DNA of 49,148 nt from Planctomycetota bacterium (GCA_016192525.1 JACPTZ010000137.1:1-49148); one strand, 5' to 3'. Shown: positions 36,071 through 45,144, counted from the stretch's first letter. The notes: a model not told the origin generated them from the sequence alone. Numbers and translations: made by a program.

Positions 36071-37597
36071 ATGGACGCATCGAGGCTCACCGTTCAACCA
36101 GGTCGGAGGCGGATCGTTGTCTTGGCGGCGCTTCTGCTTGCCTTGGCGACAATCCTCTGGCTCGTACCTTTTGGTCTGACAGTCTCAACGCCTCCAGCGG
36201 CACGTTCGGCTGCATCCCCTGACGGCCACTTCTCCGGGATCCCCGAACACGGGCGCGCTGTCGCTGCACCCGCGAATCAGACGGCCGCTGAAATCCCACG
36301 CACGCAGTCGAGCGTGCTCGACGACAAAGCTGTTCCGACAGGAAGCACCCTTGTGGGCAGGGTGATGTGGGGAGATAGTCACACTGCGGTCTCGGGGGCC
36401 CGCGTGGAACTCTTGGCCAAGAGTGGCTCCCTCTCCGAGGTTCTCTCCGGAGAAGATGGAGGCTACACCTTCCGTGGCGTTCTCCCTGGCCCGGTGGCCT
36501 TGGTCGCCATTCCCCCGACGAACGGGAATCTTTTCGCCAAGGAAGAAGTGACCGTCGCCGACTCGTCGAATGTGTTGACCATCGACCTTGTGCTCGATCG
36601 AGGAGCCGTTCTGGAGGGCGCGGTGTTCACGGAGGGCGGCGAACCGCTTGCCGGCGCCGAGGTAAAGATGCAAAACAAGTTTTCGACCTACAGTGTGCTA
36701 CGGTTTTCGGACTCCGATATCGACGCCATGCCCGAGGGCCCGGAGTGGTTGAAGACCAAGTCGCTCCCCGATGGGTCCTTCGCCATTGAGGGTATCAAGG
36801 TCTCCAATGAGAGGGAAGGGTTGAGCGAACTATTGCCGTCCTCAGGCTATTTCGTCACTTGCAGTTGTAAGGGGTACGCGGTTTACTTCGTGAACGAGTT
36901 CCTCCTGTATCGCGATCGCCGCAACTTTCTGAAGATCACTCTCCGGAAAATCCCTGACTCTGCGGTGGTGGCAGGACGGGTGCTCGATCCGGACGGGAGA
37001 CGGGTGCCAAACGCGCGGGTCTACTATAGAGCCTTCGAGCGTGCGGCCGACGGCAGCAAGAGCGCCTGCGGTTCGGGCATCATCGGAACTCCTGTAGAAT
37101 CGAACGCTATGGGGGAGTTTTCAGTCATCGTGAAGATGTCCGGCCTGAAGATTGCGAACGGCACCGTATCGAATCTCATGTATGTTGTCGCGGAATCTCC
37201 CGGCTACGCCCGCACCTACGCTCCGGTGAACGTCGGCCCTGGAACGCACCTTTCGGATGTCAGCGTGGTTCTGGAGAGCGGAAACCTGGTTCGCGGCACC
37301 GTGTGTGACTCCGAGCATCGTGCCATCGCCGGCGCCCAGATCTCGCTTGCCGAGGACGGCGATTCATTCGGAGGATTTCTCGAGACAACCACCGACGATG
37401 TTGGACACTTTGAAGTCACTGGATTGAGGGACCTTCGGTATTGGGCTTGGGTGAACGCCGAGGGATTCGTCAACCTGGCCGCCGTCGAAGTGCGCCCGGG
37501 CGACCTGAATCTGTCGTTCGTCATGACCCCCGCGCCATCCCTTCCCTCGGCAGGTTCCTCTTCGCGCGAAGGAACGCAGTCTGCTCGCGACAAGTAG
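36071..37597 (+). CDS. Membrane-anchored protein with carboxypeptidase-regulatory-like (Cna-B type) repeats
   Basis: A 508-residue protein with an N-terminal membrane anchor or signal (VVLAALLLALATILWLVPFG). Four or so beta-sandwich units of the carboxypeptidase-regulatory type are visible: VGRVMWGDSHTAVSGARVEL, EGAVFTEGGEPLAGAEVKM, AGRVLDPDGRRVPNARVYYR and RGTVCDSEHRAIAGAQISL. These act as structural or adhesive modules. Its ATG lies four bases after the stop of the Gly-rich gene, so translation is likely coupled; the two may form a cell-surface pair. Base composition is somewhat lower in GC than the neighbouring kinases. Stop is TAG. Confidence 0.8.
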   Translation: MDASRLTVQPGRRRIVVLAALLLALATILWLVPFGLTVSTPPAARSAASPDGHFSGIPEHGRAVAAPANQTAAEIPRTQSSVLDDKAVPTGSTLVGRVMWGDSHTAVSGARVELLAKSGSLSEVLSGEDGGYTFRGVLPGPVALVAIPPTNGNLFAKEEVTVADSSNVLTIDLVLDRGAVLEGAVFTEGGEPLAGAEVKMQNKFSTYSVLRFSDSDIDAMPEGPEWLKTKSLPDGSFAIEGIKVSNEREGLSELLPSSGYFVTCSCKGYAVYFVNEFLLYRDRRNFLKITLRKIPDSAVVAGRVLDPDGRRVPNARVYYRAFERAADGSKSACGSGIIGTPVESNAMGEFSVIVKMSGLKIANGTVSNLMYVVAESPGYARTYAPVNVGPGTHLSDVSVVLESGNLVRGTVCDSEHRAIAGAQISLAEDGDSFGGFLETTTDDVGHFEVTGLRDLRYWAWVNAEGFVNLAAVEVRPGDLNLSFVMTPAPSLPSAGSSSREGTQSARDK

Positions 37598-37615
37598 CGA
37601 ATCGCTCTCCCGCCC

Positions 37616-37645
37616 TTGACATCGCCGCTTCCCCCCGCCTATACT
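37616..37645 (+). promoter_or_regulatory. Strong sigma70-type promoter without an obvious gene
   Basis: TTGACA (37616-37621), 18-base spacer, TATACT (37640-37645): the best consensus promoter in the window. Downstream there is no recognised plus-strand gene; a 46-codon GTG frame starts near 37678. It may drive a small RNA or be a relic of a lost gene. Confidence 0.55.
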
Positions 37646-37755
37646 CCGCCGCCCCCAGTTCCGGGTGTTCGGGACCGTGTCGAAACTCGTCACTTTTCGT
37701 GAAGCGCAATCGCGAACCGCCACTGATCTCGACGCGGTCCCGGTGATCCGACCGC

Positions 37756-38193
37756 TCAGGATTCTTCGCGACGGCCACGACCCAGCCAGTAGCCGGGCTT
37801 CCGACGCAGGTGCATGACGGCTACTACGTACACGCCTTCATCCTCGACGATGCAGATGAGCCCGTAGGGGAAACGCGGGATCAGAAATCGTCGAAACTTG
37901 CCCTTTCCCGACGGATCCGTCGAAACCACGGTTTCGGCTGGGGACAGCCCCGGTGGAGGCTGCTCCTCGCGTCTCATTCTAGCGTCCTGGGCGCTCTGCA
38001 ACAACCGCAAATCACCCGCGGGGGTGAGGTGGTGGCCCGCACCGTGATCGAATGCTGCAAGTTACTCCAGCCTCTGGGGGACCTCACGCAGATGCGCCGC
38101 CGGCGAGGCGTCCCGCGCGGCTGCCGCCGGCAGATCGCGGACCCCCTGCCGCACCGCCGTGCGGCTCCGAGCGTATCGACGCCCGATCTCCAC
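37756..38193 (-). pseudogene. Decayed ParE/RelE-type toxin
   Basis: The C-terminal part (KFRRFLIPRFPYGLICIVED, then GVYVVAVMHLRRKPGYW) is typical of ParE toxins. Upstream in the same frame a TAA at 38064-38062 separates it from VEIGRRYARSRTAVRQGVRD, beginning at GTG 38193. The middle does not match the family, so the gene appears degenerate. It lies just downstream of the zeta-type module on the same strand. Confidence 0.5.
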
Positions 38194-38202
38194 CGGGCCC
38201 CT

Positions 38203-38415
38203 TCAGCGGCGGCGTTTGGGACGCCGTCCTCCACGCCGGCCATCGAGGTCGTCGGGATCGACCCACGTTGCGCGCCCGTGCCTCCAGATGACCACGGGCA
38301 GGCCCGCCCGCTTGTGGAGCCGGATCGCCTCGCGGGCCGCCCTCCGCAGGGCGGCGTCGATCGGGGTCTTCCGGTCGAACATCCTTCCGATGTCAACCGA
38401 CGTCCTGGGGGCCAT
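38203..38415 (-). CDS. Small antitoxin partner of the zeta-like toxin
   Basis: A 70-residue protein (ATG 38415, seven bases after AGGTGG; a GTG at 38424 is possible) containing TPIDAALRRAAREAIRLHKR then AGLPVVIWRHGRATWVDPDD. The pattern of a helical segment followed by VVxWRxGxxxxxxPxx is that of small proteins encoded after zeta-type kinases. Its start lies within the end of the toxin gene, so the order is toxin first and the two are translationally coupled. Confidence 0.7.
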   Translation of the reverse strand: MAPRTSVDIGRMFDRKTPIDAALRRAAREAIRLHKRAGLPVVIWRHGRATWVDPDDLDGRRGGRRPKRRR

Positions 38416-39001
38416 GGCCGCCACCTTTCAGGATGCGATCCCACGTTTGAGTCAAGGAAACGCTCGTCGCCGTGGACCCTCTGCCCGACGCCACTCGGAG
38501 GGGGAATGGACCCGAGTTGTCGTACACCACCCATGAGGCGGCCAACGCTCTGTAGAGATCGAAGAAATTGCGCAGTCCCGCGGTGTAGCGGCGTCGGACA
38601 ATCTCTTCCGGGACCTCGTGCCCACCCATACGGACCCGATCCCTGACTCGGGCCACCGCGAAGTCGGCGCTTGGCAGCCAGAGGTAGACCAGGCGACACT
38701 TGTAGCCCGCTCGAATCAACCTCTCGAGCCACGGCGCGAAGGACCGACTGGCCAGCGTCGTCTCGAAAGCAAAACTGACACGATGTCGGGCCAATTCTCG
38801 GAGGCGTGAGAGCATCACCCGCCCGGCCGGGATGGCGGCCCTCTCCGGATCAAAAGCCGACAACCCCCGCGCGATCACGTCGGCGTTGACGAACTCCGTG
38901 ACACCCAGAGTCCCCTTCAGCAACTCGGGACCCATCGTGGACTTTCCGGCCCCGTTCGGCCCGGCCAACACAACCACCGCAGGCCTTGGCCCGGTTCGCA
39001 T
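38393..39001 (-). CDS. Zeta-toxin-like P-loop kinase
   Basis: A 202-residue P-loop kinase; zeta toxins phosphorylate UDP-N-acetylglucosamine and block wall synthesis. Walker A is GPNGAGKST (residues 14-22), followed by FVNADVIARGLSAFDPE (the zeta Asp/Arg region), SFAFETTLASRSF and RVRMGGHEVPEEIVRRRY. AGGAGA lies upstream of ATG 39001. The downstream overlapping small gene is the presumed antitoxin; together they form an addiction or defence module. Confidence 0.85.
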   Translation of the reverse strand: MRTGPRPAVVVLAGPNGAGKSTMGPELLKGTLGVTEFVNADVIARGLSAFDPERAAIPAGRVMLSRLRELARHRVSFAFETTLASRSFAPWLERLIRAGYKCRLVYLWLPSADFAVARVRDRVRMGGHEVPEEIVRRRYTAGLRNFFDLYRALAASWVVYDNSGPFPLRVASGRGSTATSVSLTQTWDRILKGGGHGPQDVG

Positions 39002-39215
39002 CGGGTATTCTCCTGCTGCTCGGTGTCACTCGCCGGGAGGAAAACCTGTCGGGCGGGTCGTCCAGGAACCTCGCGCATGTCCTGTTCTCGGGAATCCGCG
39101 TATGATCGTATCGTCCCCCGTTCCAGTGAACAAGCGGAAAACGCCCACGGGGACGCCTCCAGGCGTCCGCGCCGGCTCTTCACCGCGGCCGGTTGAACTC
39201 CCCGCATCCGCGCGC

Positions 39216-40358
39216 TCAGCGCCCCAGCCGTCCGACGGCCTGGTCCGGGTTCAGAAAATCCACGCCGATATTCCGCAGAACTCTTCGATACGGCCGGTCG
39301 ACGTCCCGGGCGACAACCCAGTTCTCGCCCTTCGGGTAGCGCGACCGGAAGGCGGAGAACGGCGAGACGTCGGCGCCATCGGCCGACCACTGGCACTCGA
39401 CGGCGATTGGCGGGGCGCCCCGCCGGACGAGGACGAAGTCGACCTCATGGCCCGCCTTGTCCCGCCAGTACCGGACCTCCCAGCCGGCGGTCCGGGCGTG
39501 GAACTCATTCAGGACATAGTGTTCCCACAGATGCCCCAGGTCCTCGGTCCGGAGCTCATCCCAGCCGCGGAAATAGCAGACGAACCCCGTGTCGAAGCCA
39601 TAGACCTTCGGCGCGGAGACGATCTCCGTCGATCGGCGGGAGGAGTAGGGCCGGATGACGTGGGCCGCGCGGGTGGCCTCCAGCGCGCGGAGATAGCTGG
39701 AGACGGTCGGCCGGCTGATCTCGCAGGGGGCGGCGAAGCGGGTCGCCTCGAAGATGCCGCCGCTCTGCGCGAAGAGCAGTTCGACAAACCGCCGGTAAGC
39801 GTCCGGGCGTTTCAATCCGAACATCTCCTGGAGATCGCGGGCCCAGAAGGCGTCGATCCACTCCGCGTAGTCGCTATCGGGGACTTCGCGCGAGAGAAAG
39901 AACGAGGGGAGGCCTCCCCGGCGCAGCCGGTGGGTCAGGGAGGGATTTCCGAACGTCTCCAGGTCCGGTCCGGCCATGGGGGTCAGCCAGAGGTCGGCCT
40001 TCCTCCCGGTCAGGGTGTCGCGGAATCGCGCGGAGGCCTGCAGCGTGGACGAGCCGGTGGCGACGATCCGGATATCGGGGTGATGGTCGGCGGCGATTTT
40101 CAGGAGTTCGGACGGCCGTCTCAGGCGGTGAATCTCGTCCAGGACGATGCGCTTCCCGCGCAACCCCTCCAGGAACCCCTCGGGATCCTCATCCATCGTG
40201 CGGCGGATGCGGGGCCGTTCGCAGTCGAAGTACTCGACGCGATCGAGGCTGCGGCAGAGGGTGGTCTTTCCGGACCGCCGAACGCCGAACAGCCAGACCA
40301 CCGACCGCCGCTTCCAGGCGGCCTCGATGCGGGCGATCCAGAACGGGCGCTGTACCAT
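39216..40358 (-). CDS. AAA ATPase with C-terminal DUF4143 nuclease-like domain
   Basis: A 380-residue protein. Walker A at GVRRSGKTTL (about 25-34), Walker B at KRIVLDEIHRLRRP, sensor ATGSSTLQAS; the C-terminal DUF4143 part has HLWEHYVLNEFHA and WRDKAGHEVDFVLVRRG with IAVECQW, a PD-(D/E)xK-like core (E, D-x-V, E-x-Q). These proteins are widespread in accessory regions and their function is unsettled. The start has no Shine-Dalgarno and a TAGATA-like box a few bases upstream, so it may be leaderless. Confidence 0.85.
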   Translation of the reverse strand: MVQRPFWIARIEAAWKRRSVVWLFGVRRSGKTTLCRSLDRVEYFDCERPRIRRTMDEDPEGFLEGLRGKRIVLDEIHRLRRPSELLKIAADHHPDIRIVATGSSTLQASARFRDTLTGRKADLWLTPMAGPDLETFGNPSLTHRLRRGGLPSFFLSREVPDSDYAEWIDAFWARDLQEMFGLKRPDAYRRFVELLFAQSGGIFEATRFAAPCEISRPTVSSYLRALEATRAAHVIRPYSSRRSTEIVSAPKVYGFDTGFVCYFRGWDELRTEDLGHLWEHYVLNEFHARTAGWEVRYWRDKAGHEVDFVLVRRGAPPIAVECQWSADGADVSPFSAFRSRYPKGENWVVARDVDRPYRRVLRNIGVDFLNPDQAVGRLGR

Positions 40359-40431
40359 ACGTATCTATGATTGCGGATGGTACAACTATTTGCAAGTCTA
40401 TTTTCGCCTCAAATGCGCCCACGACTTGACC

Positions 40432-40566
40432 TGTCATCCCGAGCCTCGCCCGCAGGGCGAGGCGAGGATCACCAGCCCTGAAGCCGAGACCCACTCAGGC
40501 TGGCGATCCTTCCCCTTCGCTGCGCTCAGGGCGGCCGAACGGCGGCCGGCTTCGCTCAGGATGACA
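40432..40566. repeat. TGTCATCC-type palindromic repeat
   Basis: Starts TGTCATCCCGAGCCTCGCCC and ends GGCTTCGCTCAGGATGACA, with GAGGATCACCAGCCTG and CAGGCTGGCGATCCTT as inner arms. It fills the gap between the DUF4143 gene and the Cys-rich membrane protein; flanks carry AAATGCGCCCAC and a near-inverse GTGGGCGCATT, also seen near 5740. Confidence 0.6.
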
Positions 40567-40631
40567 GCCAAAGTGTGGGCGCATTCGAGTATGTTCGCAG
40601 CATCCGCCGATGGCCCTCGCGTCTCCCGGGC

Positions 40632-41450
40632 TCACTTGTCCTTCGGGGGGACGTCCGGCGGCGGCGTGCCTGATGCCCCGGGTGGAGGAGATTCCGGCCC
40701 GGTGACGGGGTTCCCCTTCGTCCCGTTGGGACCGGTCGAAGGTGCGCCGCACTCGCACCACGCCCACTCGTTCCGGTCCGTGGACAGGCGGCTCCACATG
40801 TAATCCCAGTTCCCCTCCCGCCACTCCGCCCGCCGGAGGAGCGAATCCGGATCGATCTCGCACTTGTCTCTCACCGACACCGTTATCTTGACCGGCGACG
40901 AGGGAGTGGGCTCTCCGAGAAGCTTCCAGAGTTCATCCACGTGCGTCCTGTAGTTTGTCTCGCAGTGATGGGTGGCGGACGAGGAGGGCGGGGCGGGGGG
41001 GGCGTACCCGTAGCAGATGTAGAACGTGCCGTCCAGAAGGGAGATCTCTCTCGCCGGATCCCGCAGCGCCGTCATGAAACGGGCCATGCTGGTGAAGGCC
41101 CCGCGCGTGCCGTGCCGAAAATCCCTGACCTCGATCAGAAGCGCCGCCCAGTGAACCACCCGTCGGTGCGCGCACGTGCCGCAAGTGCCGCACGGATGAT
41201 CGGCGTTCTCCGGCACGACGCCCAGATCGAGGAGTTCCGCACCATTCCGGATGGGCGGTTGCCGGGCGGCGTGGTCCGGCCGTCGGAGGTGCTCGTTCAT
41301 CTGCTTTTTCCGGAGGGCGAGTTCCTCTTCGGTCAGATCGTACGCCCCGTCGAGGCCACCCTTCCCCAGGTGCACGACGCCGAAGCCGAGGATCGACACC
41401 GCGACGACTCCCACCAGCACGACAAGAATCATGCGCGCGTTCATCTTCAT
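40632..41450 (-). CDS. Membrane-anchored Cys-rich protein coupled to kinase-FGE fusion
   Basis: A 272-residue protein of unknown function. The ATG at 41450 overlaps the kinase stop as ATGA and follows GGAG by seven bases. One N-terminal helix (ILVVLVGVVAVSILGFGVVH) anchors it; the rest would be extracytoplasmic. A CGTCGTCAHRR motif (two overlapping C-x2-C) suggests a metal or redox site. Further Cys occur in pairs (FYICYGYAPP, EWAWCECGAP). The C-terminus is Pro-rich. Tight coupling to the kinase suggests it is a substrate or partner. Confidence 0.7.
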   Translation of the reverse strand: MKMNARMILVVLVGVVAVSILGFGVVHLGKGGLDGAYDLTEEELALRKKQMNEHLRRPDHAARQPPIRNGAELLDLGVVPENADHPCGTCGTCAHRRVVHWAALLIEVRDFRHGTRGAFTSMARFMTALRDPAREISLLDGTFYICYGYAPPAPPSSSATHHCETNYRTHVDELWKLLGEPTPSSPVKITVSVRDKCEIDPDSLLRRAEWREGNWDYMWSRLSTDRNEWAWCECGAPSTGPNGTKGNPVTGPESPPPGASGTPPPDVPPKDK

Positions 41451-44290
41451 GGTTCGCTCCATGAGCCTCGGGCTCGAGGCGGCGAAGAAATGAGGGGGAC
41501 GCGGCTCAGTCGCACCGGCGCGCCGAGTCGCGTTCCGTAGATCGAACAGACGGCGTGCGGGAGGAGCCGGAACCTCACCGTGGGACGGCAGGTGGTGGTG
41601 TTGTCCGTCCATGCCCCGCCCCGCGCCACCCTCCAGCCCGCCCGCTCCGGACCGGGGACGTTCATGCAGAGGTCCCGCGAGTTCCCCACCAGGCCGCGCA
41701 CCCCGTAGGGCGATTCGTCGTGCGGAAACGCGTGCACCGGGACCGGCTGCTCCCGCTCCCCCAGCGATCGGCTCGCGTTGCACCACCGAAGATCGAAGTG
41801 CCTCCCCCACGGGAACCAGCGCCGGTCCGGCCCGCGCGCCGCCTTCTCCCAGAGCGATTCGTCGGGCAGCGTGGTCATCCATCCCTCGCGCCGGCGACGC
41901 CACGCCGCGTACACCATCGCGTCCTCCCACGAGATCCCGGCCACCGGCCAGTCCTCCTCCCACTCCGCGGCGCCGCTCTCCAGCCGGCGCGCGGCGGCGC
42001 GTTCCCCGGGCGCCGCGCGGTCCAGCCAGTCCCGCGTCGGAATCGCGTACGGCGGTCCGGGCCAGCAGTATCCGCTCCCGGAGGCGTCGCGCGGGACCCG
42101 CCGACGGGCCTCGTCGGGGGAGGTCCGCGCGAGGTCGTTCAGAAACTCCCGGTACTCCGCACAGGTCACGGGGTCGCGGGCGATGAAGAGGTCGTCCAGC
42201 GACCGGACCTCGGCCGCCTGCGAGAACGGGTTGCCGGCATCGCCCTGATAGCCGAAGTCGCCGGCGGGGATCGGGATGAACCCCGGGGGCACCTCGTCGG
42301 CGCCGAAGAGCGTGACCTGCTGCTCCACGTCGCCGCAGCGCGGGATGAAGACGGGGCACCGCAACGGGACGGGACCGGATCGCGGGGAGGTCTCGTGCGG
42401 CCCGGCGACGAGGAGCAGATACGATCCCATCGGAATCGGGAGCCGCTCGATCGGAGTCGGGCCGAGATACCGGCCCGGACCGCGCGGGCGATAGGGGGAG
42501 TCGGCGCCGAAGAGGAGATCGATCGCGGCGTCGGCGGATGGCGCCGGGGCCGCCGATCCCGGTCCGTCGGGAGTGACCGGCCGCAGGAGCCTCCCCACCT
42601 CCTCGTACCGCCAGAGCCAGACGTGCGCCCCCTCCACCGGGCGGGGGGTGCAGGATTCCCCGTGCACCTTGAGGCGCACCGGCCCGTCGGGCTCCAGGGC
42701 GGGGACCCCCTCCGCCCCCTTGTGGCCGGCCATCGACCGACCGGAGAAGGGATGGTATCCGGGGAGATGGAGTTCCTCCGGCGCCACGTCGCGACCGTCC
42801 CGCAGACAGCGGCAGGGCCAGGCCCGAGTGCGGACCGTGAGGGCGCCGTCCCCCTTGAGGAGCGCGTCGAACGGCCCGTCGTTGTACCGCTCGACGATGG
42901 CGCGGGGGTACAGCGTGGCCGCCTCGTCGCCGCTCTCCTCGGCCTCGACGAACCGGTCCCAGAAGAGTTCCGCCTTGAGGCGCCGCGCCCCCGCGTGGTC
43001 GCGCTCGTAGCCGAGGGCCGTGGTCACGGTCGCGTCCGCCGTCGAGAACGCCTCGGCGGCCTCGCGTTCGAGCGAACGGGCCCGGTTCTCAAGGGCCCAG
43101 AGCGACGACTTGTCTCCGACCGGGTCGGCCTGCTTCGTCGCCTCCCCTGCGGCCGCCGCGGCCTCGCGCGCCTCCGCGCCGAGGCGGCGATACCGCGCCA
43201 GCTCCTCCCGCGCCCGGGCGACCGCCTCGTCGGCGAGACGGTGGTGGCGCTCGCGCTCCTTGACGCCGTCGAGGAAGAGCCTGACTTCGCGGGCCAGTTC
43301 CTCGACGGAGCGATAGCGCCCCGACCTCTCGCGGGCGAGGCAGCGGAGGCAGATCGATTCGAGCTCGGGAGGGACCGGGCGGGGGCCGACGGCGGAGGGA
43401 GGGGTCACGCGGCCCTCGCGCACCTGGTGGATCACCGCCTCCACCGACGGACCGTCGAACGGCGGCCGAAGGGTCATGATCTCGTAGAGGATCGCCCCGA
43501 GCGACCAGACGTCCGACAACTCGTCCACCTCGGAGATGCTCCCGTGCGCCTGCTCCGGAGACATGTAGGCCGGCGTTCCGAGAAGATCCCCCTCCATCGT
43601 GAGGAGGGGAGTCTGCCGCGGATCGAGTCCCGCCTCGCGGAGCAGCCGGCGTTCGTCCGCCGGATGCGGATCGGGCCCGTCCTTCACCTTGGCGAGTCCC
43701 CAGTCCACGAGAAGCGTCTCGCCGAACTCGCCGAGCATGATGTTCGACGGCTTGAGATCGCGGTGGATGACGCCGCGGGAGTGCGCGAAGGCGACCGCGA
43801 GGCAGACGTCGTGGAACCGCTCAACGAGCCGCCGCAGCGCGAACTCCTCGGGGGGCGGCCCCGGAGAGCGGGCGAGGTCGCGCAGGATCTCGCCGAGATC
43901 GCGCCCCGCGATCTTCTTCATCGTGAAGTAGACCTGCCGCGCGCCGCCCTTGCCGACGAGGACGCCGACGTCGTAGACCGGGACGATGTGCGGATGTTCG
44001 AGCCGGCCGGTGACGCGCCCCTCGAGGAGGAACCGCTCGACGTATTCCGCGGGGACATCCTCGCGCATCACCTTGAGGGCGATCTCGCGTCCGACGGCGC
44101 GATCGAGGGCCTTGAGCACGCGTCCGAGCCCGCCGCGACCGAGCTCGCCGCGGATCTCGTACTTGCCGTCGGGGGAGGCGGAGTCCGGCGGGGGGGAGTC
44201 GTCCGCTTCCCCGGCCGCCCGGCGGAGGGTGGGGCGGGTGGACTCATCCCGGGAGGGGCCGTGGAGGGTGGGATCGTCGGCTCTGCACAT
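41447..44290 (-). CDS. Ser/Thr protein kinase fused to an FGE/SUMF1-like domain
   Basis: A 947-residue protein. The Hanks-type kinase domain spans about 43-340: GRGGLGRVLKALD, ALKVM, HRDLKPSN, VDWGLA (with Trp in place of Phe in DFG), GTPAYMSPEQAHG. A coiled-coil segment (about 345-440, rich in EARERAARYRRLG-like heptads) follows, then a PEGA-like part near 520-660. The C-terminal 250 residues form a formylglycine-generating-enzyme-like domain (IPIPAGDFGYQGDAGNPFSQ, GISWEDAMVYAAW, TLPDESLWEKAARG, GLVGNSRDLCMN, VARGGAWTDN). The Cys pair needed for FGE catalysis is not evident, so a binding role is likely. No transmembrane helix is obvious. Kinase-FGE fusions are typical of planctomycetes. Confidence 0.9.
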   Translation of the reverse strand: MCRADDPTLHGPSRDESTRPTLRRAAGEADDSPPPDSASPDGKYEIRGELGRGGLGRVLKALDRAVGREIALKVMREDVPAEYVERFLLEGRVTGRLEHPHIVPVYDVGVLVGKGGARQVYFTMKKIAGRDLGEILRDLARSPGPPPEEFALRRLVERFHDVCLAVAFAHSRGVIHRDLKPSNIMLGEFGETLLVDWGLAKVKDGPDPHPADERRLLREAGLDPRQTPLLTMEGDLLGTPAYMSPEQAHGSISEVDELSDVWSLGAILYEIMTLRPPFDGPSVEAVIHQVREGRVTPPSAVGPRPVPPELESICLRCLARERSGRYRSVEELAREVRLFLDGVKERERHHRLADEAVARAREELARYRRLGAEAREAAAAAGEATKQADPVGDKSSLWALENRARSLEREAAEAFSTADATVTTALGYERDHAGARRLKAELFWDRFVEAEESGDEAATLYPRAIVERYNDGPFDALLKGDGALTVRTRAWPCRCLRDGRDVAPEELHLPGYHPFSGRSMAGHKGAEGVPALEPDGPVRLKVHGESCTPRPVEGAHVWLWRYEEVGRLLRPVTPDGPGSAAPAPSADAAIDLLFGADSPYRPRGPGRYLGPTPIERLPIPMGSYLLLVAGPHETSPRSGPVPLRCPVFIPRCGDVEQQVTLFGADEVPPGFIPIPAGDFGYQGDAGNPFSQAAEVRSLDDLFIARDPVTCAEYREFLNDLARTSPDEARRRVPRDASGSGYCWPGPPYAIPTRDWLDRAAPGERAAARRLESGAAEWEEDWPVAGISWEDAMVYAAWRRRREGWMTTLPDESLWEKAARGPDRRWFPWGRHFDLRWCNASRSLGEREQPVPVHAFPHDESPYGVRGLVGNSRDLCMNVPGPERAGWRVARGGAWTDNTTTCRPTVRFRLLPHAVCSIYGTRLGAPVRLSRVPLISSPPRARGSWSEP

Positions 44291-44570
44291 GGAGGCACCG
44301 GGAGCACTCTATCAGCGACGGCGGAATGTGCAACAGGAGGGTGTCGGTCCTCCTCCACGATCCCGCCGTCATCCCCTCCCGTGCGTGCCCCTTCGGCCAT
44401 CGTGCAGCCGTCCCGCCCGCCCGTCCCCCTGCCGCTGACGTTCCGGGCCGGAGGAATGGTCGGGTCGGGATCGACCGTCTCTCCGGGACAGACGCCGGGG
44501 GGGGCTGACGGCGGCCCGACGCGAGGGAGTCGCCCCGAGGGGACATCGAGAGGCCGCGAGAAGTTTCGAC

Positions 44571-44868
44571 GTACGAGGTTACGGCCTTGTCATCCTGAGC
44601 TCCGTAGCACGTGCTATGGGGCGAAGGATCACCAGCGTCGGAGTCTGCAAGCCGCACACGCTGGTGATCCTTCGCCTCGGTCCTTCGCTCCGCTCAGGAC
44701 AGGCTCTGCGGCCGAGGCTCAGGATGACAATGCGGTTAGGGTCCGCGCAACACAAGCGCCTTCCTGGGGCAGGCTGGCGATCCTTCGCGTCCGCCTGCGG
44801 CGGACGCTCAGGATGACAAAGTCGCGCAAATCGTTCAGGCAATTGTTGCGCGGACCCTTACCTCGTAC
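44571..44868. repeat. MITE-like palindromic repeat, copy C (extended)
   Basis: Left end GTACGAGGTTAC (44571-44582), right end TTACCTCGTAC (44858-44868). Inside are TGTCATCCTGAGC, the palindrome around GTAGCACGTGCTA and GGATCACCAGCGT...ACGCTGGTGATCC. A second partial core follows, then a 55-base segment (AAGTCGCGCAA...GTTGCGCGGACCC) that recurs almost identically at 47429-47479. It occupies most of the 650-base gap upstream of 44941; the part from 44291 to 44570 shows no gene. Confidence 0.65.
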
Positions 44869-44940
44869 GTTCTACGGTCACCGATCGCGGGGACGATCTT
44901 CGGACTTGAGTCGCCGGCAAGCCCGTGATATCATCCGGGC

Positions 44941-45144
44941 ATGGACGTGAAATGGACCGAATCGTGGAAACGCCTGGGTGAGGCCAACGAGCGGGAACAC
45001 CGCGCGCGGCTTCGCGAGCTGACGGTCGAGGAGGCGTATCGGCAGTTCGAAGAGTTGAATCGTGCCATGGAACGCGACCATGCGGATATCCCTCCCACAG
45101 ACTCGCATCCCGTCGGACTATTGAAATTCTGGAAGAAGTCTTGA
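44941..45144 (+). CDS. Small helical protein paired with a nucleotidyltransferase
   Basis: A 67-residue charged, helical protein (SWKRLGEANEREHRARLREL, TVEEAYRQFEELNRAMER). The family is not named here; similar small proteins precede nucleotidyltransferase-like genes in toxin-antitoxin-type pairs. Its TGA overlaps the TTG start of the next gene (TTGA), so the two are translationally coupled. No strong Shine-Dalgarno is seen. Confidence 0.65.
   Translation: MDVKWTESWKRLGEANEREHRARLRELTVEEAYRQFEELNRAMERDHADIPPTDSHPVGLLKFWKKS

Noticed and set aside
37678..37818. 46-codon GTG frame behind the strong promoter
   Set aside because: No Shine-Dalgarno and no similarity recognised; not strong enough to call a gene.
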